64,000 nt of DNA from assembly GCA_003988855.1 (NCBI GenBank), contig QYAI01000053.1, forward strand, positions 1 to 64,000, written 5' to 3'. Each line of letters opens with the position of its first letter. Positions within the stretch are counted from its first letter, which is position 1. This document shows positions 28,855-42,294 of this stretch, in pieces. This stretch comes from Arachnopeziza araneosa (lineage: Eukaryota; Ascomycota; Leotiomycetes; Helotiales; Arachnopezizaceae). The notes beneath the pieces are model-generated. The model did no database searches. It saw nothing but the letters and a program-made list of their open reading frames with translations, and had not been told where the DNA came from. The position numbers and the translations under genes are program-made.

Positions 28855-31800
28855 GAATGAACGTGAAAATTTGATGGGTTAAAAAAAACTACGTCTGCAT
28901 AAGAAGAGCTGCACTTACCAGTGGTAGAAGCCGAGAAAGTACTGGGCGTGAAGGAGAATGGAGAGATGATGAAGAGAAGGAGCGCTTTGCTGCCTTTTAT
29001 AGATATATCTGGTAGCGAGCTTTTTGGATGCAGGAAGTGAATGTCGTGTAGTGTGCGAGCTAACAATTGCCAAGTCAAATATTTCCATCTCGGTCAGATT
29101 CACTTCTTAAAAGTAATCACTTAAAAGGCAACACTCGCAATCAGTGCTACATTATATCACAGGCAAGAGACGTTCAAACAGCGATGATCTTTGCCGTGCT
29201 GTTAGATACTTCTGAAAAGATGAGGAGCCGAATTATGAATGGACGAACGAGTAGCTGATAAGAAGAAGCCGTGACTGCTAACCAATGAAGCTAAAAGCGA
29301 GTGTCAAGTCATACTGAGATATAAAGACTAACACCAACCAGGCGGTGGAGACGAGCCTTTACTGCGATGACCAATGATGAGGAAAACTAGCTTACTACCA
29401 CTTATGCCACGGGTACATTTCTAAAGTACACATCAATTGCAGACCATTTATTTCTTACAGACATCTATAATAACCCCAAAAAATATCATAAACCAACAAT
29501 ATCCCAACCAATATTAAATTTGACCTGCCGAACTGATCCTCAAACCTAAGCGTCTTCCTATAGATAATCTCGAAAAGGACCCCGAATTAAAACTTGGACC
29601 ATGATCGCAGATAAAGCAGCAAGAAATCATCATCCACCATATCCACACTCACCAATATCTCTTCCCTCTCTTCAAGGGGCATATCCTCCGCATTCAATCC
29701 AGCAATCCACCATCCCGTGTCGATATTTCCATCAGAAGAGCTTACTGAGACCGAACTATCGGTACTCGAGACTCGCACCCTCCTCCTCAGTATCAAGTGC
29801 ACGGAGCCGAGAAAGGCAGAGAAGAAAAAGCTGGAAGCGTCATTGGGAGGGCTACATGGTTGATGCAGGATTATACGGCTCATGAAAAGTACACGCGGCT
29901 CATTAGGGTGTTTGGAGATAACTTTCCTAGACCGGGATTGTATATTGGCAGAAGGAGGGTGGTCGAGTGATGTAGAGTGGTATTGGGAGGAGAGAGTGGG
30001 AGATATCGATTGAGGCAGACAAGAAGGCCATGGATAGGTAAAGACTGTACTTCTAACTAGTTGGAAAAACACAACGCATAGCAAATCTAAAAGAAGACAT
30101 GCAATCCTACTAGTCCATTACAGATAATTAGCAACCTTCTATCTTGACATCAAGATGAACTACTTTAGAAGTGATTGCGAAGAGTGCAGATACAAGGCTT
30201 CGCAATAAATTAAGAGTCACCCTCGTCTTGTGAGGTATTCCCTTAGACAAAAGCAGACGAGAATCCTCATAACCTGCGTCTCGGATAGTGTGCAAGGACT
30301 AGCCAGCTGTGTCTGATCTCTGCAGTGCAATATAGGAACGCAGAAGCAGCAGACCTACTGTCGAGCATTCTTGGTTGAAAACGGAAAGCTTCAAGTATTG
30401 GAATTATCGTCTTCTTTATTAGAGTGCCAAGTTCAAGCTCTCGTTCTCAATCGCAAGATCCTAAGGACAATTGTCTTGATGATAGAAGGTTATGCTTTCA
30501 ATATGCACTAAAACCTAAAGGAAAAAAGAGAAACAAGAAAGCCCAACAGTGCAGTAGAGTCAAGCCAAGCTCAACTTGAACCTAACCGGCGCGAAAGACT
30601 CTTCATCAACCCATGCTGAGGGAATGTAACTCTCCAGGACAGGGCAGGAAACGTCTAGAGACGGTGATCTCACACTGGATAGAGTTCAGTCTAGCAAGGA
30701 ACACTTCCTCACTGCAAGATGCACCTCGCTACCAACATCACCTCCCTCGGTAGCAGATCCGAAGCCACCAACCTACACCAACACATCCCAACATCTCATC
30801 TCACCTCGCCATCGTTCCAAAGCGAGAAACCCCTGTTTTCGGGAACCCATCCAACCGACCGGCCCCTGAATATCATATCCAGAAGCACGTCTTCCTTTCA
30901 GCCTCTGCAAATCTCCTCTCCTGAGTATCCATTTCCGGGCCGAAAGATTGATCGCCTCAAGGTGATCACTGCTTTCCCGGCAGGAGTGAGCGAGCCAAGA
31001 AGGAAGGTTGTTGACCCATTCCATTCCTTTTCCCCTTCCCTTTCCCCTTCCCTTTCCCAATTCTCTCCGAACCCACAAATCGGCTAGATAATAGATGGAC
31101 CTGGGAAAACACGACATCTGCCATTGCGGCTCCTGTCTTGGTGACATGCGACCCGACAGGCTTTCCAAGAAAAGGAAGCAAAAAGCCTTTACGGAACGAG
31201 AAGACTGTCCACTATCTGGCCAGTGCAAACAAGTGCAAGAAACGCTGCAGGAAGGAGGAGATGAGAGCAATGAAACCCGCGGGGCCCTCTCGCGCGTCAC
31301 GACGCGTCACGAATCTTTTTCTGTTGAAGGATACTTTCGCTTCAATGCATGCCGCGTGTTTGGCTTCCTGCAGTCTGCATGCAGACGTGCCTGAGTCCAC
31401 GGTGCATACCAAGTCCTTCCCACTCAATCAATCAAATGAGATGGCCCAAAGCAATCAAATCAAACAGCCCGAGTTGGTCAGCAGCAGAAGAAGCTGAAAA
31501 GGGCTTGCGAGACGGATAGAACACGTGAGATCGTGACACCTTCCACTCTCGCATGCCGCCTGCAAAGCCTCCCACCCGTTCCGGTCGTTACGGATTCCCA
31601 CAACCGGAATTAGGGCTGGAGAAGGGGGAGGGAAAAACAAAGAGGGCAGCAGAGTGACGAGTGGGCGAGGTGCATGAACGATAGTGAAGCTCTTCTCGTC
31701 CCTCCTGCACTGGAGTGGAAGAGGAACGGGAAGATCCGCCCGGTCCGTCGGTGGGAGTGAAGTGTGTGGTGTTTCTGTAACGTCGGTCTGCTGCTGCTGC

Positions 31801-34106
31801 TTGCATCGAACTACAGCACGGCTCCTCTTCCACGAGGACAGCACCGGCGAACACGACAGGAAGCAAGACATAGCTACACCTGCAGCATGGTACATGACTT
31901 GATCTCGTGGGATGGGCCAAACGGGCAGAGAGTGGGAGGACGAAGGGTCTGTGAGGAGTCAGTAAGTGAACGAGCGAGTGAGTGAGTTGCTACGTGCGTA
32001 GGGCCGCATAAACGCGACCTTCTATTCTTATTCCTTCCCCCATTCTTCCTGGGGGCGTGCCGTGGCTGTTCGCTTGCTTGAATGGAGTTGAATCAATGAA
32101 ATCCTTCCAGCCTGCTCTGCCGAAAAGGTGCGAGAGATGCCTTTGGCTGGCTCGCTTGCGTCGCTTGTGGTGGAGTGCAGCCGTATCGGGATCACGGCGG
32201 GCGTATTCTGGGATATATTTTTGATTTCTTCCTCTGCCAGTTCCGACGTGCAACTCGATCCAGATAGATTGCGCTCGTGTGGAAGATCTGGAATTCCCCA
32301 AGGACGCTCGTGGCGCGACGGCGAGTGAATAAATTGCCGACCTAGATGGGGGATGCTGGTCTGCCTGCCTGCCTGCCTGTCCTCTTCCTTGCGTCCTCCC
32401 CTACTGTACATTGCGCACCGCACTGCACTGTACTCTTCCTGCACGACATACATAATAATGCAATTCATTATCCAGCGCAGCCGGGGCAGCGGGCGTGCGG
32501 GCGGCTAGCCAACGAATACAGGCCTGCCTCGAAAGTCCTGAGCTGAACGGCGCCGTGTCGTACAGGAGGGACTTACTCACGGAGTACACTTACCCACATT
32601 GTATCAAGTCCGGTGCGTGGTGGAGGACCGGCTGAGGAGATCGGTCCAGGGATCCGAGGTGGTGTGGTGGATGATCAGTGAAGGGAGCGAGAGGAAGTGA
32701 AGGGTGGTGGTGACGCTTTCGATCAGATCCGGTACGGTACATAGACCTCAGTAACCTGCTGAGATCGGATCTGTTCAGGGATGGCACTTGGGCTGGCTGC
32801 GCGCTGGTCTGGTCTCGTCTGGTGGCGGATGATCGTGATCCTCCTCTTCTTCCTCCTCCTCCGGGGCTTCTCTTTTCCCACACCCCTAGTGAGTCTAGGT
32901 CTGGTAGTTCAGACACCATCTTCTGCTTGAGACAGGCTCGAACTGGGCGGGCTAATGTATGTAGATCAGAAGAGCGCCAGGAAGGCAAGACGACACTACA
33001 ATGCGTAAGGTACATCAGGGAATAGCGTAGCATTCGAAATTCGCCTGGCAAGGCTGAGGAGGGAGATGCTGTAATCTCGTCTGTTCTATCGTGTGCATCA
33101 TCGAGTGCTGATCGAGGGATCAATGTGAATGAATCCATCATCTATTCGGAGAGAGCCGGTGAGGGCACTCGCCCTGACGCCCGTTTCAACTCCCGTCGTC
33201 AAATTTGATTGTGGTTAGTATAGCCAAGGCATACTGGATCGCTGTGCGCTTGCGGATATTCGGTTGGACCTCAAGGTAGCTATCTTCCGTAGGCGCCCAG
33301 TACTACGTTCTACAATAGGTACAGCATTCTTGCAGTTCGGTCGGTTACTTCTGAGTTTGTACATTATTTCATATACTGATACAGTGCTCGCTGGCTTCCG
33401 TGGCCCGAAAAGACCCTGCCAGTCAAACGATGCCGTGTCCCTATTCGTACAATCATGCGACCATCACATCACAAATAGCTTCCTCCGTCTATTGCCTGCT
33501 CGTCATTTCATCACTCGAGCATTGTCCCTCCAACTCTCCAAATTACATCCTCTGTTACTTAGTCCGATGGTACATGGAAAAACAATAAAAGAGAACTACC
33601 CATCCGCCCCTAACCCAAACCGAATGATGCAACCCTAAAACACGCCGACATTAAAAGAATCAGAAGATGCGAATGGCCTTGCCTCTTCCGTACCGCCGAA
33701 ATGCAGATGCAAATGCAAAGGCCAGGGTGGCGCGCATACTACATACAAGACATGCATAGCCATCCCATCGTAACACAGTACTAGCCACCAGATGATATTC
33801 GCATCATTACTCTGCTGTCAATGGTTTCGTGTGTATACATGTAGAAATATTAAAGAGCTGATGGATTAAGACAAAAAGGAAATGCCGTCGCGTAGATGGT
33901 GTTTTTTTTAGATTAATAACTAGCCCTGAATTATGCTGCGTGAAATTCGTATGTCCGTGAAAAGCGTTATTCAGTGTCGGGGAATTATATTCTTCGTTGC
34001 GGACGTTCTGGATAAGTATATTAGATCGTTGGAAGCGTAAGCTCTAATCGTTGCGCCGTATCGTAGGCTAAGAAATTGCCATTTTTAAAGACTGTAATAG
34101 AAAGGC
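28855..34106. other. Large gene-poor interval (5.2 kb)
   Basis: No gene can be supported. The part from 30.7 to 33.2 kb is less AT-rich than its surroundings, so it has open frames on all strands, but none has introns, domains or protein-like composition. The interval contains polypyrimidine and tetranucleotide runs. It could hold regulatory DNA or a non-coding transcript. Confidence 0.45.
31025..31058. repeat. Polypyrimidine repeat (CCCCTT/CCCTTT units)
   Basis: TTCCCCTTCCCT-like units are repeated three times. The complementary strand reads AAGGGG, the core of fungal stress-response elements, though simple-repeat origin is the safer reading. Confidence 0.7.
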
Positions 34107-35316
34107 CTAAGGATCTGGCAGAGGTCGAGGAGGGGCAGGTTCAGCTAATGATCGTGCAGGTGCTTCGGACACGGCAGGAGATGCACTTTGAGCAGCTGTA
34201 GTGCTCTCGATGCGAGCTGTTGATGGGCCGGCATGAATAATCTCCCTTGGTGGTTGCTGAAATGCCTCTCGGGTTTCTGGAGTGCCCATTTGTAGATTGG
34301 CTGAGAAAATGGTCTCTCCTGGACCTAATGGAGTTTCCTTCTATATAATATCAGAACATGTTAACTATAATCCGAGTAAGTTATACCTTGGCGGTTTTTG
34401 GACTGGACCGCGGCCTTTTTGGGGCAGTTGAAGCTTCTGGATTTCCCATTCTTCTCTCCTCGGGCAACGCTGGACTCTGCATCCCAGAGCGTGGAGCAAT
34501 TGGAGCATAGCCAGGAGGGTTCTGGCTCTCTGGTGGAAAATGTATTGGACCAGGTGTGAGGGGCATCGGCCCCGGTGCTAATACTTCTCCTCTCCTTATC
34601 TGCTCTTGGTGCCTCTGTTCAACCACTGCCTTTGGCGGGCGACCTCGTCGCTTCGTTGCTTGTACGGGTGGAAAATTGGCTACGGAAGGCGACGAGCCAG
34701 TTGAAGGAGGCTTTGGTAGAATATGCTTAGCTCCTTTCTCTTGACCTATTAATGTTGATTGTCTTCGCTTTGGAGCAGATCCTCCACTACCTCCAGGTGC
34801 AGATTCTAGAGGAGAGAGATCGGATTTGCGCTTATTAGGGTTACTAGGAGTATCTTGTCTTGCGAATGGGGAAGGTTGTCCATGTCGGAGGGTTTCGAAC
34901 ATGTCTCTACACTCTAGCAAAGTCCTTCCTAAAAGAAAGTCAATGATATGATCAGACGATCAAACAAATGTCTGTGTGATATTGCGCGATTCATAACTCT
35001 GGGGAACCTTGCTGCCGAGTTTCAACTGAAGACTCTACTTACTGTAAGGGAATTCCATATCTTCCCACACTGGTTGGACATTGGGATCGTCAAAAAGCCG
35101 CAGCAGCTTCTGAAGTGGTATCGAGGACGACTTGAGAGCTTGAGTCACAATCAAGCGCTGCAGGCGGAAGTCGAGGTCAGTATTTAGACGCGAACAGAGG
35201 TGATACGGGATTGACAGCGGCGGCTCGAGGTCTTGCGAATCTCGAGCAGCCGGATCTGAGGGTTCACTCTCACTTACCAGGTCCGCATCGGTGAAGGGCG
35301 GCGTCCTCTCCATCAT
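34107..35316 (-). CDS. AT-hook protein of unknown function, three exons
   Basis: Exons 35316-35043, 34928-34387 and 34340-34107 give 349 residues. Introns of 114 and 46 nt have GTAAGT/TTTTAG and GTATAA/ATATAG ends, and frame holds through both. The N-terminal third looks folded and helical (YHLCSRLNTDLDFRLQRLIV, SIPLQKLLRLFDDPNV, then LLECRDMFETLRHG across the first junction). The rest is Pro/Ser-rich and disordered, with a canonical AT-hook core KRRGRPPK near residue 170, plus NKRKSD and PKRRQST basic stretches suited to nuclear import. AT-hooks bind the minor groove of AT-rich DNA, so a chromatin or transcription role is likely; the specific family is not recognised. Two adjacent ATGs (35316, 35313) could serve as start. 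It is divergent from SET2 across a 3.2 kb gap. Confidence 0.75.
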
Positions 35317-35674
35317 GCTGAGTAGAAGTGGTGGTGTCGTCCCAGGAGGATTGCAGGCGCATAGAAGGATACCGGCCTCGCGGCGCACGGAGGAGTGGGG
35401 AGAGAATCGAGGGCGACGAAGGTGGGCGGGAGGCGGTATTATATATCATTTAATAGTCTGGGGGAATCTCGTCACTCTGGGAAGCAGTCTAGGGAGCGTG
35501 GGCAGGTGTATGTATCGGCCGTTGAAAGAGCGTCAGAAGCCGTTGGAGCAGCGGGGCAGGAATTAGAAGGCTGAATGAGTGAGAGCTGCTGCAAGTGGAA
35601 GTGGCCGCAGGAGACAGAAGCGCGCGAAAAGAAGTTCAGACTCGGGGTTCCAGGAAGAAGGGAGGGGAGAGGGG

Positions 35675-35705
35675 AGAGGAGGAGGAGGAGGAGGAGGAGG
35701 AGAGG
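35675..35705. repeat. GGA trinucleotide microsatellite
   Basis: An uninterrupted GGA/GAG run of about ten units inside a longer purine tract (35650-35717), upstream of the AT-hook gene. Confidence 0.85.
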
Positions 35706-36858
35706 AGGGGAGAAAAGAGCAGCAGCATCAGCAGCACCGCACCAGAACAGGAGCGTCAAACAGGCGTTAATAGACGGGACTCAGAAGTAAAATGAGACTC
35801 TGAAAGTCGTGCAGGCTGCTGCTGCAGCTGTAATGCGGGTTGGGAGCGCCGGACGAGTGAGGAAAGAGGACACTGAAGCCAGACATGCAACGCCTGGGAT
35901 AAGAGTTAAGTTGCAGCCAGAGACGCTGTCTAGCGACCGCCCACATGAAAAGCTGCATGCCCCCTTCTCTCTCGCGCAGTGCCTGGGTCTGCCCGCGCCC
36001 CAACTGCTGCCATTGCGGAAATTCATCTCAAACGCATTTTCAAGATTGAAGTTGACTTTCGCGCAGCGAATAGGGGAGTGAAGGGACGAACCGATTGGCT
36101 GTGTCATCTTGCTGCGCTGGCCTTGCAGCATCGCAAAAATGATGCTTTCTTGCGACGAGGGCATTGGGTGAGTTTGCAAGCCCGCCCACCAATCCAACGC
36201 CCAAGCCGCCTCCCACCGCTCTAGCGGCGTGAGGGATCACAAAACACCATGCCCCCCGCCCAATGGCTCCCAGACCTTCAAACTCCACAAGGCTGGACGA
36301 CAAAAAGAACCACCAGCCCTGGCGGAGAGCCGCAATGGCGACCCCCAAAACACTAGACAACGATCCAGTGTCGCCAACGGCGGCGACCACGCTTGTTTCG
36401 TTGGCAGAACGAAGCACTGGCCTCTGCTGCAGCCGGGAGGAGGAGGAGGAGGAGGCGCGCGGGACAATCAACTGATTGCTTGGACATGGCGACGTGCGAC
36501 TCCGCGTGCACACCTGCTCCTGTGTGACCGAGGAAATCCTCCTAGAAGCAAGGGCGATTTCCACCGCTTTATACTTCCTGTCGTGCTGGGCCACTTCACT
36601 TCATCCACCGACTATTGCCTATGTGTCGAGCTCACCGTTGACGGCCACGCCGAGCTAGAGCATGTAGGAATGCGCTGTCAAGCTACCATTCGAAGAGAGA
36701 GGGCCAGTCAACCCGCTCCCCTACTTATACTTTAGCACTGACGTCGCTCTTAGATTGGCATTTCTCAGCATCCGACTGAACTATTTCTTTACCCGACCTG
36801 CCATTCCGGACGCGCTTCACAGTTCCATCTACTGGCCGATTCAGTCGGCTGGATTGGA

Positions 36859-37980
36859 TTGAAAACCCTCCGGAACCACTATTATTATATCCGCCCTGAT
36901 ATCAGTACCAAACTTGCACCACCCCATGAAGCTGGAGATCACGCAGAGCGGATCATTAATGAACTCGGAATTTTCGACAGAGCCGGATTCATGGAATTAC
37001 CGAAAGGAGTTGACTGGATAGGGTGCGCCACCATCTCGCAACCAACTTCTTGATGGAAGAATGAGTGGAAGAGATGCAAATCCCTTTTCCGCAGTCTCGG
37101 TAAGCTTCATGGGGTCTATTATTCTATACATGATTTATCCCAGGATCAAACAAACGATCGCATTACGTCAAGGTAAGCTATAGTTCACCGCTCTGTTGAA
37201 CACGGAAGAACCTCAGAAGGGGACGCATGCATCGGGACACCCACAAATACCATTTCCAAAACTTTGTCGAGCTCCACAGGCCTTTAAATCCATAGATGAT
37301 TCCGTCAAGGCTCAAAACAGCTTTCACATACACCAAGATAGGATATACCTCACCAAGTCTTCTTGGATATTGGAGGATCATATGGATGGAAACTTACACG
37401 CAAGGATACCAAACGTGCTAATGTCTACTCCGTGGATTCACTGAGCACAATGGGATTTTTGTTCCATATATCACTGACCAAGGATCACAGCTGCTATCGC
37501 GTTATGTCGAGGTAGGTTTTAGCTTGACAAGCTGTCCTAGCCAATGGAGGACCATATTGAGAAAGCAACATATCCCTGGTTACTAAGAATAAGGACAATT
37601 ATCCTGTCAGAACTTATTGAGGGTCTAGCAAGGTAAGTATTGGTCTCTTTCAGAAGCTGCGAGCGAGAACGCGATTGAGTACATGAGTAGGTACAATACA
37701 AACCCTATGACCAAACCAGATCATTCTATTAGGAGAGAAAAGTTATCTACAAATGGAACAACGCAAATATCAATTTGGACAATTTGGCGTTGAAAAAGTT
37801 ACAATCGATTACAGAGGTTTGTTGGTGTTGGGAGGCTCATGTCTAGACCTCCGTCGGCATTTGCCGGCGCTTGAGGATCACACCCAAAATTGTACCTACA
37901 AGCTCTACTTTTCTATAGCAATTGATACTCAACCAACTCTGGGTGGCAGGGAGAGGCGAACAAGTGAACACTGATATGCG
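36859..37980 (+). other. Possible decayed coding region with an imperfect duplication
   Basis: Two stretches about 345 bases apart (near 37105-37175 and 37455-37515) resemble each other at DNA level and in translation (VYYSIHDLSQDQTNDRITSR versus FLFHISLTKDHSCYRVMSR). Each ends at a GT donor-like site (GGTAAGC, GGTAGGT). A 64-codon protein-like frame precedes the first. No complete gene model can be built because stops intervene. Confidence 0.3.
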
Positions 37981-38507
37981 AGCGGACTGTGAGCGACACA
38001 AGGGCAATTTGAGGTGAAAGGAGGTGCGAACGAGGTAGATTTGTTATTTGTCCTCCATTTCTTGCTGCCATTCTTCAGTCTCAGGGTTCTTCTCCTCCTC
38101 CTACATCACGCACCTCCTCAATCCATTTCACACTTGCTGTCGACCTGCACTTCATGTTCTCATCCGCGAGCACTACAGTTCCCCCGCCAGTCCGGAATCA
38201 CCTCTCTGCGGAATCTCGTTCTGCACTCACGTTCCCTCCCATCCCTTCACCACTCCAGCGCAAGACCGTCGCAACCCTTCATTTGCCTATCTACACCGAC
38301 TACAAGCACTCACAGTTCGCAGAAGAATATCGCATTCGTTACAGTGGCCGCAGATAACCCCTGGAGCCTCTCGTTGTTCAGTGCCACGGACGTACATTTC
38401 GTGAGCTCTGCGCCGAGACTCGACAACTTTAGCTCAACCTTTACACAACCTCCAACCCTTCCCTCAACCTTGCGCACTCTCAGCGTTTGCAACTTCAAGA
38501 TATCACA

Positions 38508-41429
38508 ATGGCAGATGACACTCGGGTCGTCAAGTCTGAACCATTTGCTGCAGCCCTGGACAGTATGAAGCTAGAAGAGGGGGCTTCTCCACGCGCACAA
38601 CACGACAATGTGAACGGCAGATCTGAAGGCGAATTGCCCTCCACCGATTTTAAAGGTTCACGATCCAATACTCCGTTACTTAGCAGCTCCTCGTCACAAT
38701 CGCCAATCAAGAAGCATAGTGCAAGTCAGACTCCTAAGTCCGAGGATGAAGAAGTAGAATCTGTTGGAGGTGAAATCTTATACAAACAAGAGCCAGGGCA
38801 AGTGCCCAAATTATCGCGCAAGAAGTCTCGGAAGATCCTATCACGACCACCACTACTTTTCGACGACGTACTGGATGCGACTGACGAGGCAATCGAGGTG
38901 TTTCAAGTCATCAAAGATTGTATCTATGGCTCAAAATACATGGGCTCGGCCGGTGATATTGACGCTCTGGAGTGTGACTGCAATTCGCAATATGGTAGGT
39001 AAATCCAAGCCAATGTTTGCGATGTACTGATTTTTTCTAGCCAACGGCGCGAATCATGCCTGTGGCGAAGACTCGGACTGTATTAATAGAGCCACGAAAA
39101 TGGAATGCGTAGATGGAGATTGCAACTGTGGTCGCAAATGCCAGAACATGCGCTTTCAACGTAAACTCTATGCCAACGTATCGGTCATCAAGACTGAAAA
39201 GAAAGGCTATGGTTTGCGAGCAAATACTGATCTTAAGCCTAATGATTTCATCTACGAGTATATTGGCGAAGTTATCAACCACCCAACATATTGTCGACGC
39301 ACGCAGCAATATCATGATGATGGCATCAAGCATTTCTATTTCATGTCGCTGAACAAGAATGAGTATATCGATGCCACCAAGAAGGGGAATCTGGGTCGAT
39401 TCTGCAACCATTCCTGCAATCCAAACTGTTACGTGGACAAATGGGTAGTTGGGGAAAAGTTGCGCATGGGCATTTTCGCCGAGCGTCACATCAAAGCGGG
39501 CGAGGAATTGGTCTTCAACTACAACGTCGATCGCTACGGAGCTGACCCAACACCCTGCTACTGCGGCGAACCAAACTGTACAGGCTTTATCGGCGGTAAG
39601 ACGCAGACAGAACGGGCAACCAAACTTCCCACTGCCACCATCGAAGCACTTGGTATTGATGACGGCGATGGATGGGATACTGCTACTGCTAAGAAACCTC
39701 GCAAGAAGAAAACTGGGGAGGATGATGAAGAATATGTCAACAACGTCCAGCCTAAGAGTCTCGATGAAGAAGGCGTTCGAAAGGTCATGGCCGCTCTCAT
39801 GCAATGCAAGGAAAAGTGGATCGCTGTCAAGCTCCTGTCTCGTATTCAGCGGTGCGACGATGACCGTGTTCGGAATCGAGTCATTCAGATGCACGGTTAT
39901 CAAATCCTCCGCACCACCCTTTTGAACTGGAAAGACGACAACAATGTTATTCTTCAAGTCTTCGACATCTTATATAAATTTCCTCGACTTACCCGTAATA
40001 AAATCTCCGACTCGAAAATCGAAGCCACGATCCAGAATTTCGTAGCTTCCGAGCATGAGGATGTTGCATTCGAGTCAAAGAGACTCCTCGAAGAATGGGA
40101 CAAGCTAGAGGTTGCCTATCGTATCCCACGAAAGAAGTTTGATCCCAATGCTACATCGCTATTCGAGCGACGGGAAGACCGTGCTGAGGAGGTTGGAAAA
40201 TCCCCTACGCCAACGGCCCCAACTGGCCCACGATCAAACCTCCCACAGCGCACAATCCCTTATGTCTCCCGCGCGCCTCCTGTACGACGACCGTTTGGTC
40301 AGCTACCGACAGGGTGGTTTCAGACTACAGACCAGAGAGGAATTCCTTACTATTATAGTAAAGCTGGACAAACCAGTTGGACTCGTCCGACGGTGCCCGC
40401 TGCACAACCGCCGCCTCCACCCCAGGCCCCATCGGAGAGTGTACAAAAAGCCAAAGCACTTCAGGACATAATTGATTCCATCACCAAGCAAGATCCATCA
40501 TCTCAGACGCCTTCAAATTCAGCTCCTCCGACCGATGCCACACCGAGAGAAAGGAAAAAACCCTCAGAAAAATGGCGCAGCTTACCCCTAGAAAAGCAGA
40601 TGAAACTCTATGAGAACACTGTTTGTCTTCTATTCTCCCACTCCATTACCCTGCTAACATTATTCAGCTCTTTCCTCACATCAAACACGTGATGCAAAAA
40701 TTCACAAAAGCCCTCCCCAAGGATGATCTTAAGAAATTTGCCAAGGAAGTCGGCAAGAAACTAGTTGCTTCCGATTTCAAGAACAACCGCGTCGAAGATC
40801 CAACTAAGATCACTGAGAAACAGGAGAAGAAGGTGAAAGCCTATGTGCGTGCTTATTTTGAAAAGGCTGTTCAGAAGAAGAAAGAGCTTGACAAGAGGAA
40901 AGGTGAGAAGGCGAAACCTACTGGAATCATCAATGGAATCGAGAAGGAAGCAGTGGTGAAGGAGGAGAGTGCAGAGGTGGATTTGACACCCAGTCCGCCT
41001 GGTTCTCCAATCGCGGCTGAATCACCAGACTTGAAGCGCAAGCGTGACGATGAATCTCCTACCGTGTCTGGCGCAGACGAGACCGAGTCTTTTAAGAGAT
41101 TAAAGGAAGATGCATCTGACATGGAAGCTGCACCAACGCCACCTCCACCGCCACCACCTGCAGATGGTGAGGAGGAAATGATTATCAACGAGGATGCATT
41201 TATGGCGAATGGAGAGATCGATGTTGGAGCTGATATGGGAATGGTAGAGACAGAAGAGGATCGGGAGCTGAGGTTACAGGAAGAGGCGTTGATGAGAGAG
41301 AACGAGGAAGCCATGATGGACGCAATCAACCAGAACCAGTACAACGGCAACGGCTATGGCGCCCCACTCGAAGGCTATGAGGGAAACGGGAACAGACTAA
41401 AAGAGGAAGACGTGGTTATGAGCCATTAA
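38508..41429 (+). CDS. set2: Histone H3 lysine-36 methyltransferase Set2, three exons
   Basis: Exons 38508-38994, 39041-40620 and 40668-41429 give 942 residues; introns of 46 and 47 nt have GTAGGT/TTCTAG and GTTTGT/TTCAG ends, both frame-consistent. Set2 rides with elongating RNA polymerase II and methylates H3K36. Domains in order: AWS, cysteine-rich, about 157-205; SET about 206-325, with GYGLRA, YIGEVI, NHSCNPNC at 285-292 and FNYNVDRYG; post-SET CYCGEPNC at 335-342; a TFIIS-N/LEDGF-like helical region about 405-515; a WW domain at 584-612 (LPTGWFQTTDQRGIPYYYS); and a C-terminal SRI domain from about 690 to 780 (LFPHIKHVMQKFTKALPKDD), which binds the phosphorylated polymerase tail. The last 150 residues are acidic and disordered. 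The start MADDTRVVKSEP follows a long pyrimidine-rich leader. All key SET and zinc-binding residues are present. Confidence 0.96.
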
Positions 41430-42294
41430 TCTTCACTCTATCATCCAAACTTGCTCACTCACTCTCAATACCCGAACCTGCACAAAATGTAGAATTGTAA
41501 AGTACTGTACGGATTGGATTGATCGGACGGGTTATTCACATCACGGCATCATCGCAGCATTGCATCGCATCATATCATTTCACATCACACATCGCATCAT
41601 TTCCGTGGAACTGTATCATAAATTACATTCTCTCATACACTTAAGACGCCTGCTACGAGCCACACGAGCTTTTTTCAACAACAGCAGCAGGCAGCTACAC
41701 GGCGCTCTCGAACAACTTTGTCTGTCATTTAGCTTTGCCCTCCTCCCTACATCTATGGATATGAGGCAGGGATACACTTGCTCAATACATCCTTCTTGCA
41801 CCCGCATTTTCTTGCTTCACGTGCATGCATGGTTGGCTGGCTGGCTGACTGGTTGGTTGGCTGGTCTGCGGGTATCCTTTCGGTTTAATACGTTGTGATT
41901 CCCCACCTCTCGAGTCAGAGAGCGTATAGCTTGCTGGTTGGTAGGCAAGCAGAGAGAGAAATGAAGGGACGGTTGGAGGAGTGGAGAGAAAACGCAGAGA
42001 TGGAAGAATATTAAAAGAGGATTAATAAATGAATGAAAAACATATTAAATAAGGAACAGGCTTCCCTTGACTTGTAAGTGAGGTTGATGCCTTAATGTGA
42101 GCGAGGCTATGTAAAGCAAGGCAGGTGTACGATTGGTTCACTTTTGATTTTCATTATATGCTACGTCGTGAGATGCGAATCTCGAGTAAGTAGTATCATC
42201 CTCGCTTAAATGCTAATGCATGGGCAATCTTAAACCGTAGTCACAGACCATGACGGAAAATTATATGCGCTTTTCACAAACCTCATCCATCCCA
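41430..42294. other. Convergent intergenic region after SET2
   Basis: Contains CATC-rich sequence (41535-41605) and a GGTT/GGCT tetranucleotide run near 41831-41866. No gene seen. Confidence 0.5.

Larger units (their letters stand above)
35317..38507. other. Large divergent gap between the AT-hook gene and SET2
   Basis: About 3.2 kb. The SET2 leader, pyrimidine-rich, occupies the right-hand 400 bases or so. The segment 36859-37980 has an imperfect internal duplication described separately. The rest has no supported gene. Confidence 0.45.

Noticed and set aside
30719..33141. Many overlapping open frames between 30.7 and 33.1 kb
   Set aside because: They occur on both strands at once, lack domains and introns, and reflect base composition.
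39037..39957. Long minus-strand open frame of 306 codons within SET2
   Set aside because: It lies antisense to the conserved SET domain exon, which fully explains the sequence.
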